Part shown: positions 41,566 to 54,573 of the stretch, piece after piece
Layout of the letters: the number at the start of each line of letters is the position of its first letter
Position numbering within the stretch: position 1 is the stretch's first letter
Assembly: GCA_000750105.3 (NCBI GenBank)
Contig: JPHH03000042.1
Coordinates: 62,001 to 126,000 of the forward strand
Length of the DNA: 64,000 nt
Source: Tolypocladium sp. Sup5 PDA-1
Lineage: Eukaryota; Ascomycota; Sordariomycetes; Hypocreales; Ophiocordycipitaceae
Direction: 5' to 3'
Notes under the pieces: generated by a model
Seen by the model: the letters and a program-made list of their open reading frames with translations, nothing else
What the model was told of the DNA's origin: nothing
The model's database searches: none
Program-made: the position numbers and the translations under genes

Positions 41566-44500
41566 ATGGAGGCTCCTCCCAACGTTTCTGATACAGAGTG
41601 GGATTCCCACAAGGCGCACATATACATCTTGTACCCGACGATGACGCTGCGAGAACTCATGTCGCACATGGAGCAAGTCTACGCGTTCCGTCCCACGTTG
41701 GTCAACCGTCCGGCCCTCAAACCCCAGTAGGGCAGATTCTAACGCGAGCCTACAGAAAAGCACAATACGTGCGACAACTGAACAAATGGCGTCTCAAGAA
41801 AAACTCTACTAGAGACGAGTGGAAGTTCGCCGCCCAACAGGTGCAGAAGCGTAAACTGGATGGAAAAGGGACTGAAGTCCTCATCAAAGGCAACCCGGTC
41901 CCCTCGAAAAAACTAAAGAAGGAGACGGCAAGGTATGCTCGCCCAGAATCTGGGGCTCTGACGGAATCAGGCAAGCCCTATTCGATCAACTTGATGCACT
42001 GGGGTTGGGTATTGGCTGACATTTTCGCTCTAGCCCTTCCGCCTGGTGCTCTAGATGGAGTCATCGTCCGGACTCCGCCCGCGGAGGCGGCTGGATATGT
42101 TGATTATACGAATCTACCTTGGTTCCAGTTTCAGAGTCTTCTAGACTCATCCAGTAAGTCCACACAGCAGGACTTGTCACTCTGATCTGTGGCTGATCTG
42201 TAACAGTTGGGCTTAGGAGTAACAATGCCATTACCAGCAAGTTTGGGGCTTTTGGCTGGTTCACCGACCCGCACAATCCAACAGACTTGGGCATGTTTCA
42301 TCATCCAACTCTTGAGCCTTTTCGACCTACCTCAAATGATCGGGAATCGTTTGATTGTTGTCGGCTGTCCATTTCAGAGCAACCTTCGGCTTCGTCTCTG
42401 GCACCCGAACAGACAAGTCGTGAAGCGCGGAGGCTCCTTGGAGAGTGTTTGGGCGAAAGTGTTCACCCGGAGGACCTCAAGTATCATTCCAAAATAGCAG
42501 CAAAACTGAAGAGCGTCACCATCGAGAGGCAGAGCGGAGACCATTCGAAACACGCCCTGGAGCTCTGCAGCGTTTCTACTTTGGATGTGACCTCGCAGTT
42601 GCTGCGATATGCCGTCTACTTGTCATCGAACTGCATGCTTTCTGATACAAACACCGACAATCTCCTCATATGGATCCTGCGGAGCGGAAGGTTTCGGCTT
42701 ATTGAACAGTTGATTGAAGAAAAGATCCCGACGGGGGCAGTCTTTGCATCCAACCTTCTAGCCAGCGCTGCAAGGCTTGATAAGACTGATGTAGTTGGCA
42801 GCCTCCTTGCGAAGGGCGTTGACCCTAACACCTTTGTTGGAACCTCATACACGTGGACCGCTCTCCAACACGCTGTGTTTAAGAAGAATGAATCCCTTGT
42901 TCGGATTTTGTTGGACGCCGGAGCCACTCCTGACGCCCAGGTTACAACGCTGCTTCGACTCGCGATTGAGAACCATCCTTTCAACCTAGCCATCATGGAA
43001 ATGCTGATCAAACACGGCGCGGATGTGAACGATCCCCCCACAGAAGTTTCGACAACTTTGCTCATGCTCGCTGTGACAAGGGGGAATACAGACTGTGTTC
43101 GTGCGTTGTTGAAGGCTGGCGCTCGCGTCAACGATGCGATCATAGGCGAAAATTCTGGATCGGCACTTCAAACAGCCGTATTGCACGGCAAGAGCCAGAT
43201 GGTTGGGATTCTTCTCAGTGCTGGGGCGGATGTTGATTCTCCGCTTGGCACAGCGTATCAAGACCTATGCAAGCAGGCTGCCGAGGAGCAAGAAGCCGAC
43301 TTTTTCAAGACCCCGCTTCAGTGTGCCGTGGCGCAAGATGATTCTGAAATGGCCCGAATACTATTGGAAGCAGGTGCTGATGTCAACGCGTTCCCCGCCA
43401 GGGGCTTCGCTAGACAGCTCGGGCTCGACGGACCATATGGAGAGCATGACATTGACGATGACGACGTGGGCAGCGAGTACAGTCACACGGATGACCGTCC
43501 TGTTGGATGGAAACTGATAACGCCACTGCAAGCAGCGGTATCAAACAATAATGCCGTCTTGACTCGACTGCTTCTGGGCCTTGGCGCGGATATTCATGCG
43601 ATGGGAGGCTGCGGCACCGCAATACAAATTGCGGCCGCGAAAGGCGGGAATCTCGAACTGGTGCAGCTCCTGCTGAGAAATGGAGCAGACTTGAACGACC
43701 CTCTGAAACAGCCAGACGGCCGAACCGCTCTTCAAGCAGCTACGGAATTCGGAGACCAGGCCGTGGTCGAGTGCATGCTCAGGGCGGGTGCCATAGTTAA
43801 CGCCCCTCCTAGTATCCATCAGGGCCGGACGGCGGTTCAGGCCGCAGTGCAACGGGGGACGCTCAGCCTGGTCAAGCTTTTGGTCCATGCCGGAGCGGAT
43901 GTCAATGCAAGCGCTGCTGCCGTCAGTGGACGAACCTGTCTTCAAAGTGCAGCTGAGGTCGGGGACTTGGAGATCGTCGACTATCTCCTGGGCCTGGGTG
44001 CTGATGTTAACGGTCCGGCTTCATCACATCATGGAGGGCGAACCGCACTGCAGGCTGCCCTCGAGAACAACCACACAACAGTTGTCAGAAGATTACTTGA
44101 CAGAGGTGCAGATGTGAACGGGCAGCCAAGTCCGTCTGGCGGGTGTGAAGCTCTCCACGCCGCCGTCAGCGACGAGCGACATGTCCTAATCCAGTTGCTG
44201 CACGACAGCGGAGCCCATCTCAACGGGGGGGCACATATCTGGGGAAACGCCCTTGGAGGCAGCTGTGTCCCGCGAAGACATAGATATCGTGCGGTGGCTG
44301 CTGAAGCTGGGCGCTGACGTTAACAAACGTTGCCGAGGGAAATATGGCTTTCCTGGCAGCATGCCAATTGAGATGGCTGCTAGAAGAGGAAATGTCGATA
44401 TCGTTCGCATCTTAATAGATGCCAAAGCGAACATCTATGGCGAATCTGGCATCGCATCGCTTGAGGCGGCTATCGAAGGACGCTACATGGAGATCATGGA

Positions 44501-45350
44501 GCTCTTGCTTTTACACGGCGCCAGCCCCAACCAACCCAAAGGGTCTCGAAAAATGTCTGTTCTACAGCTAGCGATTAACAAGTAGAGTCTCTCCAGCACC
44601 CAGCTAGCGATTAACAAGTACAGTCGCTTCAGCACCGCGTACACCTTATTTTCTCCCGGCTTCCGGAAAGCCGCTCAGGACGAGTGCAAGCACGCTGTAC
44701 GCGCCCTTCTCCATGCTGGCGCCCATGTCAATCCCCCGCCTTTGTTGCCATTTGGCGAAACACCTTTGCATGCAGCAATCGAAGCGGGCCAGGTTGACCT
44801 TGTTGAGATTTTACTGGAAGTCGGGGCGAAGGTCAACCAATCCGCCGTCGGGTGGGGAGGAAAGTCTCCTTTGCAGAAAGCAGTTGAACTAGAGAACATT
44901 GATATCGTCAAGTCTTCACTGGATGCCGGTGCGGACATCAACGCCCCTGCAAGCCCAGAATGGGGCTCCACGGCGTTGCAAGTCGCGGCCGACAATGGCA
45001 ACATCGACATGGTCCGCTTTCTTCTCTCGCAGGGGGCCAATGTGAACGGACCGGCGGGAAAATCCCACGGGGCAACAGCCCTGCAAAGAGCTGCAATACG
45101 CGGTCATTTACCCGTTGCCTTGATGTTGCTCAAAGAGGGGGCCGACATCAATGCTTCACCATCTTCTATTGGAGGCCGAACGGCGCTGGAAGCGGCCGCG
45201 GAGCATGGGCGTCTGGATCTCGTGTGCCTGTTCCTTCGTAATGACGGGGACGCCGAAACCGTCGAACTCCGGTGCAAGAGGGCGGCCAAGCTGGCCTCTG
45301 CTGGGCATCCTGTCATTGCAAAGCTGTTGCGAGAATGGAAGCGACCTTGA
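41566..45350 (+). CDS. Clr5-domain ankyrin-repeat protein with a disrupted reading frame
   Basis: Exons 41566-41696, 41756-42153 and 42207 onward. Residues about 8-62 form a Clr5 domain (SDTEWDSHKAHIYILYP, LRELMSHMEQVYAFRPTKAQ, YVRQLNKWRLKKN), the fungal N-terminal module first seen in fission yeast Clr5. A linker follows, then more than fifteen ankyrin repeats (GADVN, TALQAA, IVxxLLxxGA) to the end at 45350. The frame breaks at a run of seven G (44225-44231): one G fewer or two more would connect the two ankyrin frames. A second block is a TAG at 44583-44585 inside the first copy of a 36-nt tandem duplication (44565-44600, 44601-44636); it can be bypassed by a possible 51-nt intron 44582-44632. 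So the gene is either a recent pseudogene or intact with a base-count error. Role unknown; such genes are expanded and variable in these fungi. Confidence 0.75.
44565..44636 (+). repeat. 36-nt in-frame tandem duplication in the ankyrin gene
   Basis: Two copies beginning CAGCTAGCGATTAACAAGTA differ at three positions. The first reads TAG, the second TAC, at the same codon. Twelve codons long, so the duplication itself preserved the frame. Confidence 0.9.
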
Positions 45351-48300
45351 AGCCACTGTGCAGACAAGGCTCAGACCCTCCACACGTGCGAGCAAGATTT
45401 GGCTAGTGGTTCCCAGACGAGGGCGGTGTCATCTTTTAAGGTCGATAAGAGCGAATATCGTGGACTCGGCTTGACAGACGAAAGGCGTATACTTCGTATC
45501 ATATCGAGATCCCGGCTGCTTGGTACAGCTAGTGGAGTCGCCAGCGGGGCGGCCCGTTGCTTGGCGGGATCCACTTGGCATCGTCATCAGATTTCTCCAA
45601 GAGATGATGACATTTCCCTGACGCTCCTGTTGAGACATGGTCAATGGCATAATATTCGGCTTGGAGTTGGCAAGCTCTCGGAATCACAGCAGTCAAGGCT
45701 GATTGTGAGACTTTGACCTGGCGGTGGCATCACAAGTTTGCGTGGAGTAAGCAGCATCAACTGCCTAGCTGCATAACACTCCATGATGCAACATGCCGCC
45801 CACACAACCAACATGCAATGGACACCCAGCGCCGTCTTGGCGATGCCTGTCCCTCTTGCGGATACGCCACATAGGTGATAGCCCCAACCCCGGCGGTGGA
45901 CAGGAACAAGCCGCCGAAGCGAAGGCGTGAACCAGCAGGGCTGTCCCAAGTTTGCGGCCCCGTGTTACATCTCGTGGAGCAGGAATTTTGGCAGTGCGAT
46001 TGCAACTTGTGGTGGATGCCGGGTTTTGGCCTGACATGAAGGCGTCACGTCGCTGTACTGGAGTCAGGGAGCATTGGCGATATGGATCGACGCTGTACCA
46101 CCTACCTTTGTATCATCTGGCAGCGTTACCTAGATTGCTCCTCGTTTCCATTGTTCGCTCATGTTCTCACTTCCCAATGTATGCTTCTAATAGACCCTGA
46201 TTTAATGTGTATGAAATTTACCCAGGGCAAGGACCGGATTGTACATACAATTGATGATGCACCACATGACGTTGACGCCGAGAAGGGCCTTCAGGTTTCT
46301 CTCATGAAGGAGACTTACACTTTGGCTCATACGACGTGTACTGGTGCGGGCCAGGTAGGATGTCCGTATGTATACTTGGACGTGCATCTAGGCCCGCACG
46401 CTCCCCGCAGGACGCCCGTGGCAGGACGGTATGTAGAGGCTCCGCGACGACTTGAACGCACAAGCCGTGCCTCGGTGGGGCCTTGCACTGCAGGTTTCAC
46501 GGGTTGCCGCTTTTGCCAAGCTGGGAATTAATTTGTTCGTCTGGTCGAGCGACCAGCCGGGCGGTTCGCGAGGGCCAAGAATGTGTGTGTTCTGCGGCGT
46601 GCCTGGATGGCTGTGACCGTCGCCGCCAGCAACCGAACCCGATTACTCCGAACTAGTCGGCCAAATACATCAAATAAACGATGACTACTCTTGACAAGTG
46701 AGCGGCTTGCGGCTTGACGCGGGAGTGACATTTGGAGGGCGCTCCGAGGTGCCGCATTGGAATACGATTGAACAAAGGGGCTGGCTGTGCCCATCTTACG
46801 CGTGCGGTTTCTTAGACAGCACGTAGTCACTAGCTTTTTACCTTGATACTGCCTCACATGGAGCTGGACGAGCGAGGCCGATTTCCAGGGTGCCATACAG
46901 TCAAGACGCGGTTACGTCCGTAATGGCAGTGACACGGCCAGGCGCGTGTGGTCGAAGGCGACTAGGTACGCAACCATGCCGCACACCATTTTCCACATCC
47001 TGAACGGCGGCAATCTGTGACAAAGGGACGCCGATTGTACACATATTCGGGAAACGGCCGCAGCCACTCACACCTGTAGAGATGGCTAGCAACAGAAAGG
47101 CGCTGAACCGAGCGGTGCTGCAATTAGCTCTCGGCCAAACGCGGCTAGATGTTCTCGGCCGATGGGCAAAAGGGGGCCGGACCCGAGCGCATGGTGAGTG
47201 CAAGGGCTTCGCCGGGCGCACGATGGTGCCGTAACGGTGGTCTGGGGATCCTGGGGACAGTCAGCCACCGGGTACCGAGCCCGGCCTTGGCTTGCGGCTG
47301 GATGGAGTCGATGGACGTGCTGAGGTGCGAGGCGTTGAGAGGGAGCTGGATGGCTTGGATGGGCCTTGTTGACCTGGCGTAGGTCTGAGAGCTGCTTTGC
47401 TGCTGTCCTGGATGACACCGTTCGATTGGAGAGCGATGAAAAACCACATGATCCGTAAGAGCGGGAATTTCTGCGTCGGATCCTGACGAGGCATCGAGGC
47501 AAGCCAATCAAGCTTATACATAGTACATAGTTACATCCCTCCAGTGTATGTACGAGTAGAGCCTTATCAGCCAAAAGCGGGCACTGGGGTGCACTTTGCA
47601 TGCACTACGAGTACTTCGTATGTCTGTATGAATGAACGCAAGTAGTCCGTATCGTGCGTGGTCTGTGGTCCTACTAGGCCCGTCGGGGTAAGAATCGCCT
47701 CCACACCCACGAGACGAAACGCGATGGGGTCGTCGGTGGTGCCAGAGCCGGCAGCGCGTGGCGAACCTGGGTTTTCATTATCAAAACAGTTGAGCGAGCG
47801 GTTGCAGGCTGGCAAGCCACCGCGCAGATATTTTCGCGGAGGGACGGAGTGGCGCGAGGCCAGGAGGGAGGGCGCGGAACCGTCCTGGTCGCTGAGATAG
47901 GGATTTTTTTTAAACACTGACAAGCGCGTGTTATTCCCTTGAATCGTCAAAAGCCAAATCCAATCTGGCGCCGGGTGCGTCGGTGTCGGCGATTTTGGAG
48001 GTGGCTTGGGTGGGATGGTGATGGGATGTGGTGGCGGATGGGGTTCTGGAAGACTGAGGGGATCCAGTGCAAGGGTCGCTGGCGGGGCGGCGGCAGGGGC
48101 CTGCTTGGCGCACGATTGGCCAAGGCGGCAAAGGCCTCGGCATAGCGTCGGAGGTTGCGGTGCAGCGGACACCTGATTGGCAGGCCATGGTGGTGCGAGT
48201 GTGAAGGCGGCGAACAAAAGGTCCTGGTCTCCTCTCGGTGCCGTGCAGGCCGACGGTGTAGCGGGTGCCCTGGCAAGCCTGTCGCCGCTGAACGAGCCGT

Positions 48301-49378
48301 TGATATCGCGGAGGAATAATTCCACGCCAACCACTGGACAGGTATGTACTCGTATGTACGGACAGCCAGCCAGGCTTGCCAGGGGACCGCGGGGGTGGAG
48401 GGATGCCTTTGCGGTTGTTTGCCGATGGATGCCCCCATTCCCCATCCGTGATTCCACCCCGCGGACGTTGCTTTCCAGTCGATAATCTCGAGTACGTACG
48501 AGACCAGCTGCCCGTCAACTAATATTCTCGGGCACCACCATGTCACGCAGACTTGTGTGCGGCGGCGCGGCTGCCACCCGACGCGACCAACTGCCGGCGA
48601 TGCCCGTCTGCTCGCTTCGCATCGACCGACGTTGCGCCTGCGCCTGCGCCTGGCCTCGGCAATAGGCAATAAGCAGCGCCAGAAACTGACAGCTTGGCAG
48701 ACGTCGTCGATACAGGCCAAGCCGGAACTTGCTCCCGCCACTCTTCGGTTCGCCTTCCAGCTTGGGGCAAGCCCAGACGCCACCCGAGGGCGATGTGGAG
48801 CGGTGGAGCCCGGAGGGTTCAGCAGCCACCGAAGAAAGCTTCGCGACGACGAAAAAAGGTCCTCCCGAGTCGCGTGGTGTTTGAGTCGTTGTCGTGGCGG
48901 TGGTGCTGCACTGCTGCTGCCAGCCGCGGGAAATCAGGGCAAAAGTCAGCAAACTTAAAGCGCCATGGCGCGGGTGGTGATGCGTTGCCATGCCATGCGG
49001 CCATGCCGTTTGACCTTATGAGACCTTGCGCTTACACTTCCCATAGGGCACACGGTCAGGTACAGGTACGTGTCGTCGTCGTCTGGTCGTTGTTGCATCC
49101 GGCAGGCGCGCTCCACAAATAGCAGCCTCGCCATTACCGTTCGAGCATGGCAAGAGCTACCAGTCAAGGCCGTATCGTGCCTACTCATTAATAAATACGT
49201 AAAATCCTGGAGTCTCCCCACGGGGACCTTTGCTTTCCTTCCTTTATTATCCTCTCCTCCTCCCCTCCCCCTCCCCCTCCCCCTCCCCCGAACTTGCTTC
49301 CCCTCTCATACATCTACCGACCTTGTGTCAGTGTGTGAGCGAGTGCGTATAAGCCCGTGAGCAGTAGCACAGCGAGCA
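45351..49378. other. 4-kb gene-free stretch
   Basis: The longest stretch without a supported gene. Frames up to about 300 codons exist on the minus strand around 47.6-48.5 kb but are Pro/Ala/Arg-rich and lack any family signature. TACTTCGTA occurs at 45490 and 47612 and TAGTCCGTA at 47643. The 3' end holds the PTR2 promoter with a pyrimidine tract. No tRNA or known transposon is recognisable. Confidence 0.4.
49252..49289 (+). repeat. (CTCCCC)n pyrimidine tract in the PTR2 promoter
   Basis: CCTCTCCTCCTCCCC is followed by CTCCCC repeats, all pyrimidine on the plus strand, ending about 90 nt before the PTR2 start codon. CT-rich tracts at this position are usual near transcription starts of filamentous fungi. 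Confidence 0.8.
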
Positions 49379-51362
49379 ATGGCGACCAACCACGAGGACA
49401 TGGCTGCCGAGTACGTGAACCCCTTTCACCTCATCGTCTGTGTAACCGGCCCGCGATGCTGACTCTCGTCCTCCCCAGGCTCCACGAGAACTTCGCGGAG
49501 CGCGTGCCCAACAAGGAGACGGACATGGCCGGCGGCTACATCGCCTCCTCCGACCTGGACCAGAAGACGGAATCGCCTGGTGCCGTTGAGACGGATCCCA
49601 CGCCCGATGGTGATGAGCCCAACGAGTACGAGAAGCAGACTCTGCGCCGCATCGGCGAGAACCTGCCCGCCTCGGCCTTCCTCATCGCCGTCGTCGAGCT
49701 CACGGAGCGCTTCACCTACTACGGTGCCCAGGGCCTGTTCCAGAACTACATCAACAACCCGCCAGATGGCTCCAACGGTACCCCTGGCCTCGGCTTGGGC
49801 CACCAGGCTGCGACCGGCCTGAACCTGTTCTTCCAGTGGTTCTGCTACGGTATGTTCGCCATCGTGATGACCAGCTTGGGGCCGTCAAAGCAGGACAAAG
49901 GCTGACCTCTACATAGTGACGCCCATCCTCGGTGCCATCATCTCTGATCAGTACCTCGGCAAGTACAAGACTATCCTCATCTTCTGCGGCATCTACTGGG
50001 TCGGTCTCCTCATTCTCTGGACGACCTCTCTGCCCGGCTCCATCGCCAACGGTGCTGGTCTCGGCGGCTATATCACGGCCATCATCGTCATCGGCCTTGG
50101 AACCGGTGGCATCAAGTCCAACATTGCCCCCTTGATCGCCGACCAATACCAGCGCCGCGTCATGGCCGTCAAGACGGAGAAGAGCGGCGAGCGAGTCGTC
50201 ATCGACCCGGCCATCACCTACCAGCGCATCTACATGATTTTCTACTGGTGCATCAACCTGGGTTCCCTCTCCCTCGTGGCTACGCCCTTTATGGAAAAGT
50301 ACGAGGGCTTCTGGACTGCCTTCCTCATGTGCTTCATCATGTTCAACGTCGGCATCCTCATCCTTGTCGTCCGCCGCAAGTCATACGTCGTCCGCCCGCC
50401 TCAGGGCCAGATCATCACCGACGCTTTCAAGGCGATCGGTATGATGATTATGGCGCGCAACCTGGATGCTGCCAAGCCCTCGTGGCGCGAGGCCAACGGC
50501 AAGACCAAGGTTGTCCCCTGGAACGACCACTTCGTTGAGGAGCTCAAGCGCGCCCTTCGCGCCTGCAAGGTCTTTGTCTTCTGTGAGTTCTACCAAGCAT
50601 GACAATACCCGCCCTTGCACGTCCTCCCAAGCTGACTGTGTGTCTCCTCTAGACCCCATCTTCTGGGTCTGCTACGGCCAGTTTTCCACAAACTTCGTCT
50701 ACCAAGCCAGCCAGATGGAGGGACACGGCATGCCCAACGATTTCATGCAAAACTTTGACCCCATTTCCATCCTGGTCTTCACCCCCCTCCTGGAAAGCGT
50801 CGTCTACCCACTCCTCCGCCGGATGGGCATTGAGCTGCGCCCCATTGCCCGTATTACCATTGGGTTCTGGCTCGCCGCCCTGTGCCTTGCCTACGCAGCC
50901 ATCGTCCAGAAACTCATCTACAACGCCGGCCCCTGCTACGATGCGCCCGGCGCATGCCCAGAGGGCATGGACGGCCAGACGCCCCTCCCCAATCACATCC
51001 ACATCGCCGTCCAGGCCCCCGCCTACGTCTTCATTGGTCTCTCCGAGATTTTCATCTCCGTCACCGGTCTCGAGTACGCCTACACCAAGGCCCCGCCGAG
51101 CATGAAGTCGTTTGTCCAGTCTATCTACCTCTTCACCAACGCCTTCGGCTCCGCCATCTCCGAGGCTCTCGTTTCCGTCGCCGTGGACCCCAAGTTCCTG
51201 TGGATGTACACGGGTGTTGCCGTCTTCTCCTTTGCCACGGGCTGCGTCTTCTGGGTGGTATTCCATCACTACGACAAGGAGGAGGAGAAGATGTACGACC
51301 TCGACCGCGACGAGCCCGTGCTTACCCACGAGGGTATCAAGCAGGTGCAGGATCAGGATTAG
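49379..51362 (+). CDS. ptr2: PTR2-type proton-coupled di/tripeptide transporter, 592 aa
   Basis: Exons 49379-49410, 49479-49849, 49917-50582 and 50653-51362 join in frame. The first 85 residues are a hydrophilic cytoplasmic tail. TM1 carries the proton-coupling ExxER motif (VVELTERFTYYGAQGLFQNY). A large central cytosolic section and about twelve membrane helices follow. Family signatures are TPILGAIISDQYLGKYKTIL, GTGGIKSNIAPLIADQY and the PTR2 signature FYWCINLGSLSLV. Later helices include FWVCYGQFSTNFVYQASQM and PAYVFIGLSEIFISVTGLEY (the ExxE/FSE region). The protein imports di- and tripeptides across the plasma membrane using the proton gradient. The short first exon (32 nt) was chosen because it supplies the only ATG in frame with a GTACGT donor. 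Confidence 0.95.
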
Positions 51363-51812
51363 AGTGGAGGTACTGGGACACGTAGGATAGTAGATATCTT
51401 GATCAACAAAAGAATTGACATTTTGTGGCGTACACAACTTCGCATTTAGTTCTGAGACGCATCGTTATTGCGACCATGTCTTGTTCTGGTACTCACCACG
51501 ACGCTATTTTGCTCGTTAACCTACGGAGGAGCACTCCGGGAGTTACAGAATATCCTGATTGGTGGTGGTGATCTGGTACGGCAAGAGCCTGTTCAGCCGA
51601 CAGCATGTGATATGGGTGCTGCCGAGGAGTTCGCATTTCTCGCACTTCTAGCGGGGAGGCAGGCGTTTCCTCACAAATGCCGGTACTTATAGTGGTCCGC
51701 CCCTATATATATATACATCGAGAAGTTTCTAAAAGGGGGGAGGCCGGCGGCCCATTACGTTCATGCCGTATGTAAATGGCATCCCCTGCAATGCCTCACG
51801 TGCCCCCTGACT
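51363..51812. other. Intergenic, convergent 3' ends
   Basis: About 450 nt between the PTR2 stop and the phosphatase stop, with both 3' UTRs. A short AT run (TATATATATACAT) lies near 51706. No gene seen. Confidence 0.5.
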
Positions 51813-53687
51813 TCATCGGAGCTGCAAGTGGTTCGTGCCCAGGCCGACAAACTCAAACATGATGGGGATTAATGCCGTCGCGAACCACGCGATTCCTAGA
51901 TACGCGTCAGTTTCGTTTCGTTTTTGGCAAGCCAAGCAGGTGGGCTGGCGGGCTCACCTGTGTAAACAACCAGCTTCGTGACCACCTCGACGTCATACCT
52001 CACTCGAGGCCTGACCAGCCGCAGGAACATCTCCTTCTCCTCGAGCTCGTTTTCCTGGCGAGTGTACATCTCCGCTCCCCCGTTTTCGACGGGCATCGTA
52101 ACCACCTCGCCGTCGCCCATCATCTTCTCGTACTCGTGGGCAGGGGGCTTCTGTGACCCCGATGCCTGGGCGCCCTTCCCGGAGCGATCTTCCTCCTTTG
52201 CGCCGAGATCCAGGTTGCTCGACTTGCTCTTCAGGCTGTGATTGCTGCTGATGCTCTCCCTGCGCCGCCGTTCGCGGTATGCCAGCGTCTCGTACGCGTC
52301 CGCCGCGCTCTGCGGGCCGATGGACACGGACCTTCCCCTCGTCGTCGGGTGTCGGATGCTCTCCACCATGCGGGGAAAGTCAGAGGCCGTGGGGAAGAGG
52401 GTATCCAGCCGCGAACCCGGAGGCACCGACTTGTACTCGCTGGCAGGCGTGAAGAAGCGTCGTGGCAGGCTCCAACCTACCTGTTCCATCCAGCGAAACA
52501 GGTGGGGCAGCGACTTGAGAAGCGCTGGCTTCATGGTCTCTCGCCAGGCGAAGATGACGAGGACGCCAAACACTATCCTGGCCATGTTCATCCACAATCC
52601 CAGCGGCGTGATGTCCACGGTGCTGTCGCCATACGCGTGCGTCTCCCAGGGGTCCCATGGGATTTTGCCGTACGTCCACGTTCCAAACTCCAGCCCGATC
52701 AAGACACCAGCAAACGCAACGCTGTCGTCGAAGCAGGGGCAATCGTCCGCCGGCTCAGGGTGGATGCGGACAAAGATGATGACGATCAGCCCAGCGATGA
52801 CCGGTGCTACCCAAGAGCTCGAGTGCATGTACGCGTCAAACGGCGGGCCGTAGTAAAACTCGAGCCAGCCGATGCCGGCGCCCATGATGGACCCGATAAT
52901 GACGTCGAGGAAACCATGCATGCCGCAGTACAGGCGGCCAAAGACGATGGAGACGGCGTAAAAGTATGAGAGGGCCTCGAGGAGCAGTTTCGTCGTCGCG
53001 GAGAGGGTGTTTTCGGGGCTGCGCAAAATCAGGAGCGCATAGACGGCAACGGACACGGCATTGGCACTATGCGTCGACGGGAAGCCGTACTCGAGGGCCG
53101 CCGATCCGGACATGGTGATGCGGTTCAGTGGGGGCGACAACGGCCGCGGCAGCGAGTAGAAGTCTTTGATGAAGCCCGTCCAAAAGACACCGAGGGCGAG
53201 TATGTGAACGAGCCTAGAGTTGGATCATCAGCACCGGCGCACGCATGGGATCCAATTGCGGGCGCAATGGCGGCTCGAACCGCCCGCCGTCTCGACGTAC
53301 CCCTTTCCAAACGACGCATAGCCGCACCAGAACAGCATGGGCAGGCCAATCATGAAGAAGGTATGCGTGCCCAGGTTGGCCGTGATGGCGAAGTAGCTGT
53401 CGAGGGCCGGCGTGCGCAGCCTATCCTGCATCCAGGCCAGGTACGGCGTCTCCCAGCGGATCAGAGGCAGTGCATTCTGGCGAACGGCGTAGCGCCATCG
53501 GGGCAGCGCCCTCTTGTCTACGGTCGCGCGGAGTGTCAGCGCACGGGGACCTCTTTTCTTTCATCCTCTGCCTCGGGGGACTCGGTCACTCACAGTGGTC
53601 GAGGCTCCTCAGCCCCGCGTCTGGGACGTCGTCGTCTGGCTTCGACTCGGGCGACTGCGGCGGGGCATCGCGACGGGTGCCGCTCAT
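51813..53687 (-). CDS. Long-chain-base-1-phosphate phosphatase (LCB3/YSR-type, PAP2 family), 549 aa
   Basis: Exons 53687-53594, 53517-53301, 53213-51958 and 51895-51813 join in frame. After a Pro/Asp-rich leader, several membrane helices carry the three PAP2 phosphatase motifs: KDFYSLPRP (motif 1), GFPSTHSAN (motif 2, PSTH) and FGRLYCGMHGFLD (motif 3, with Gly in place of the usual first Ser, as in yeast Lcb3). A region IPWDPWETHAYGDS and a long Ser/Arg-rich cytosolic loop follow. The fourth exon supplies a last hydrophobic helix (IAWFATALIPIMFEFVGLG) that would be lost if the intron were not removed. The enzyme dephosphorylates sphinganine or phytosphingosine phosphate at the ER and so recycles long-chain bases into ceramide. 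Location is inferred from the family. Confidence 0.93.
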
Positions 53688-54573
53688 GGTGGGATTCGCA
53701 GGCGGTCGAGGGCGGCGAGGTGGGAGGCGAGGGTGTCGATGGGTCGCGAGTCGTGCTCTGGAGCCGACATTGGGCAAAGGAGCGTGGGCGCGATGGACGG
53801 CGGTCGTCGGTCTGAGGAGAGGAGTTGGAGAGATGCAATTTTTGGGTCGCAATTAATAAGTGGCAGGTGGTTGCTCAGCCGAGGGCCGCAGCGGATTGGG
53901 AGGGTCCCCTGGAGCAACTGGATGGCTCCAGCCGCTTGCAGCGGTGCTCCAGGCGGCTACAGCGCGATTCGCTGACTGCTGCGGAATAGCCTCCACTGTC
54001 ATCCAGGGGCATGGACGCACATGCAGTGGAGCCGCCCCAGTGAAGCCCCCTGTGTTCGTGCCGTCCCCGCCTGGGTGCTCTGTGGGGAAGCGTCGGGTGC
54101 CGCCGCTGGTGAGAACCTGCATCGACCTGGGCTTGCACCAACGAGATCCCCAGCCTCTGACGCACGCCCTCGTTTGACCGCTCTATGAGTCTGGGCTGTG
54201 GTCGTCCGACTGACAGTGTCATCGGTGCCCGACGAATCACTATTCGCGTCGAGTCGGCAGCAGCCGAAACAGAGATCCAGGGCCATCTTCAGCGGTACCG
54301 CCTACGAGGTCAACCCCGAATCGACCATGGCCTCAACCGACAGGCCGGTTTGAGCTCGGCCGATGTCCAGGAACTGTCCCTGTCCTCTTGGAAAGCTAGC
54401 AAGAGAGGGCGAAGAGGGCGACCAGGGCGGTAGTAAGAAGCTGCCCAAGCGTAGGAGAGAGTGCTTTAGGGGCATTCTTGGAGGGACCAGCTGGAACTCA
54501 ATGCGTAAGTGTTGGGACTAGATAACTGGGAAGGTTCATGTACGTCTGCGCTGACTACGCCGTGCGCGCCCAG
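53688..54573. promoter_or_regulatory. Gene-free stretch upstream of the phosphatase gene
   Basis: About 890 nt with the phosphatase promoter. Frames near 53.9-54.4 kb are short, low in complexity and unsupported. A GTAAGT at 54507 could be the donor of an upstream exon of the decayed gene that follows. Confidence 0.35.

Noticed and set aside
46082..46531. 149-codon plus-strand frame
   Set aside because: No recognisable domain, poor start context and a composition like its surroundings; not enough to call a gene.
47567..48783. Overlapping minus-strand frames of 195-296 codons
   Set aside because: Three frames overlap, all rich in Pro/Ala/Arg, with no signature, no plausible start context and no splice support; likely chance in GC-rich spacer.
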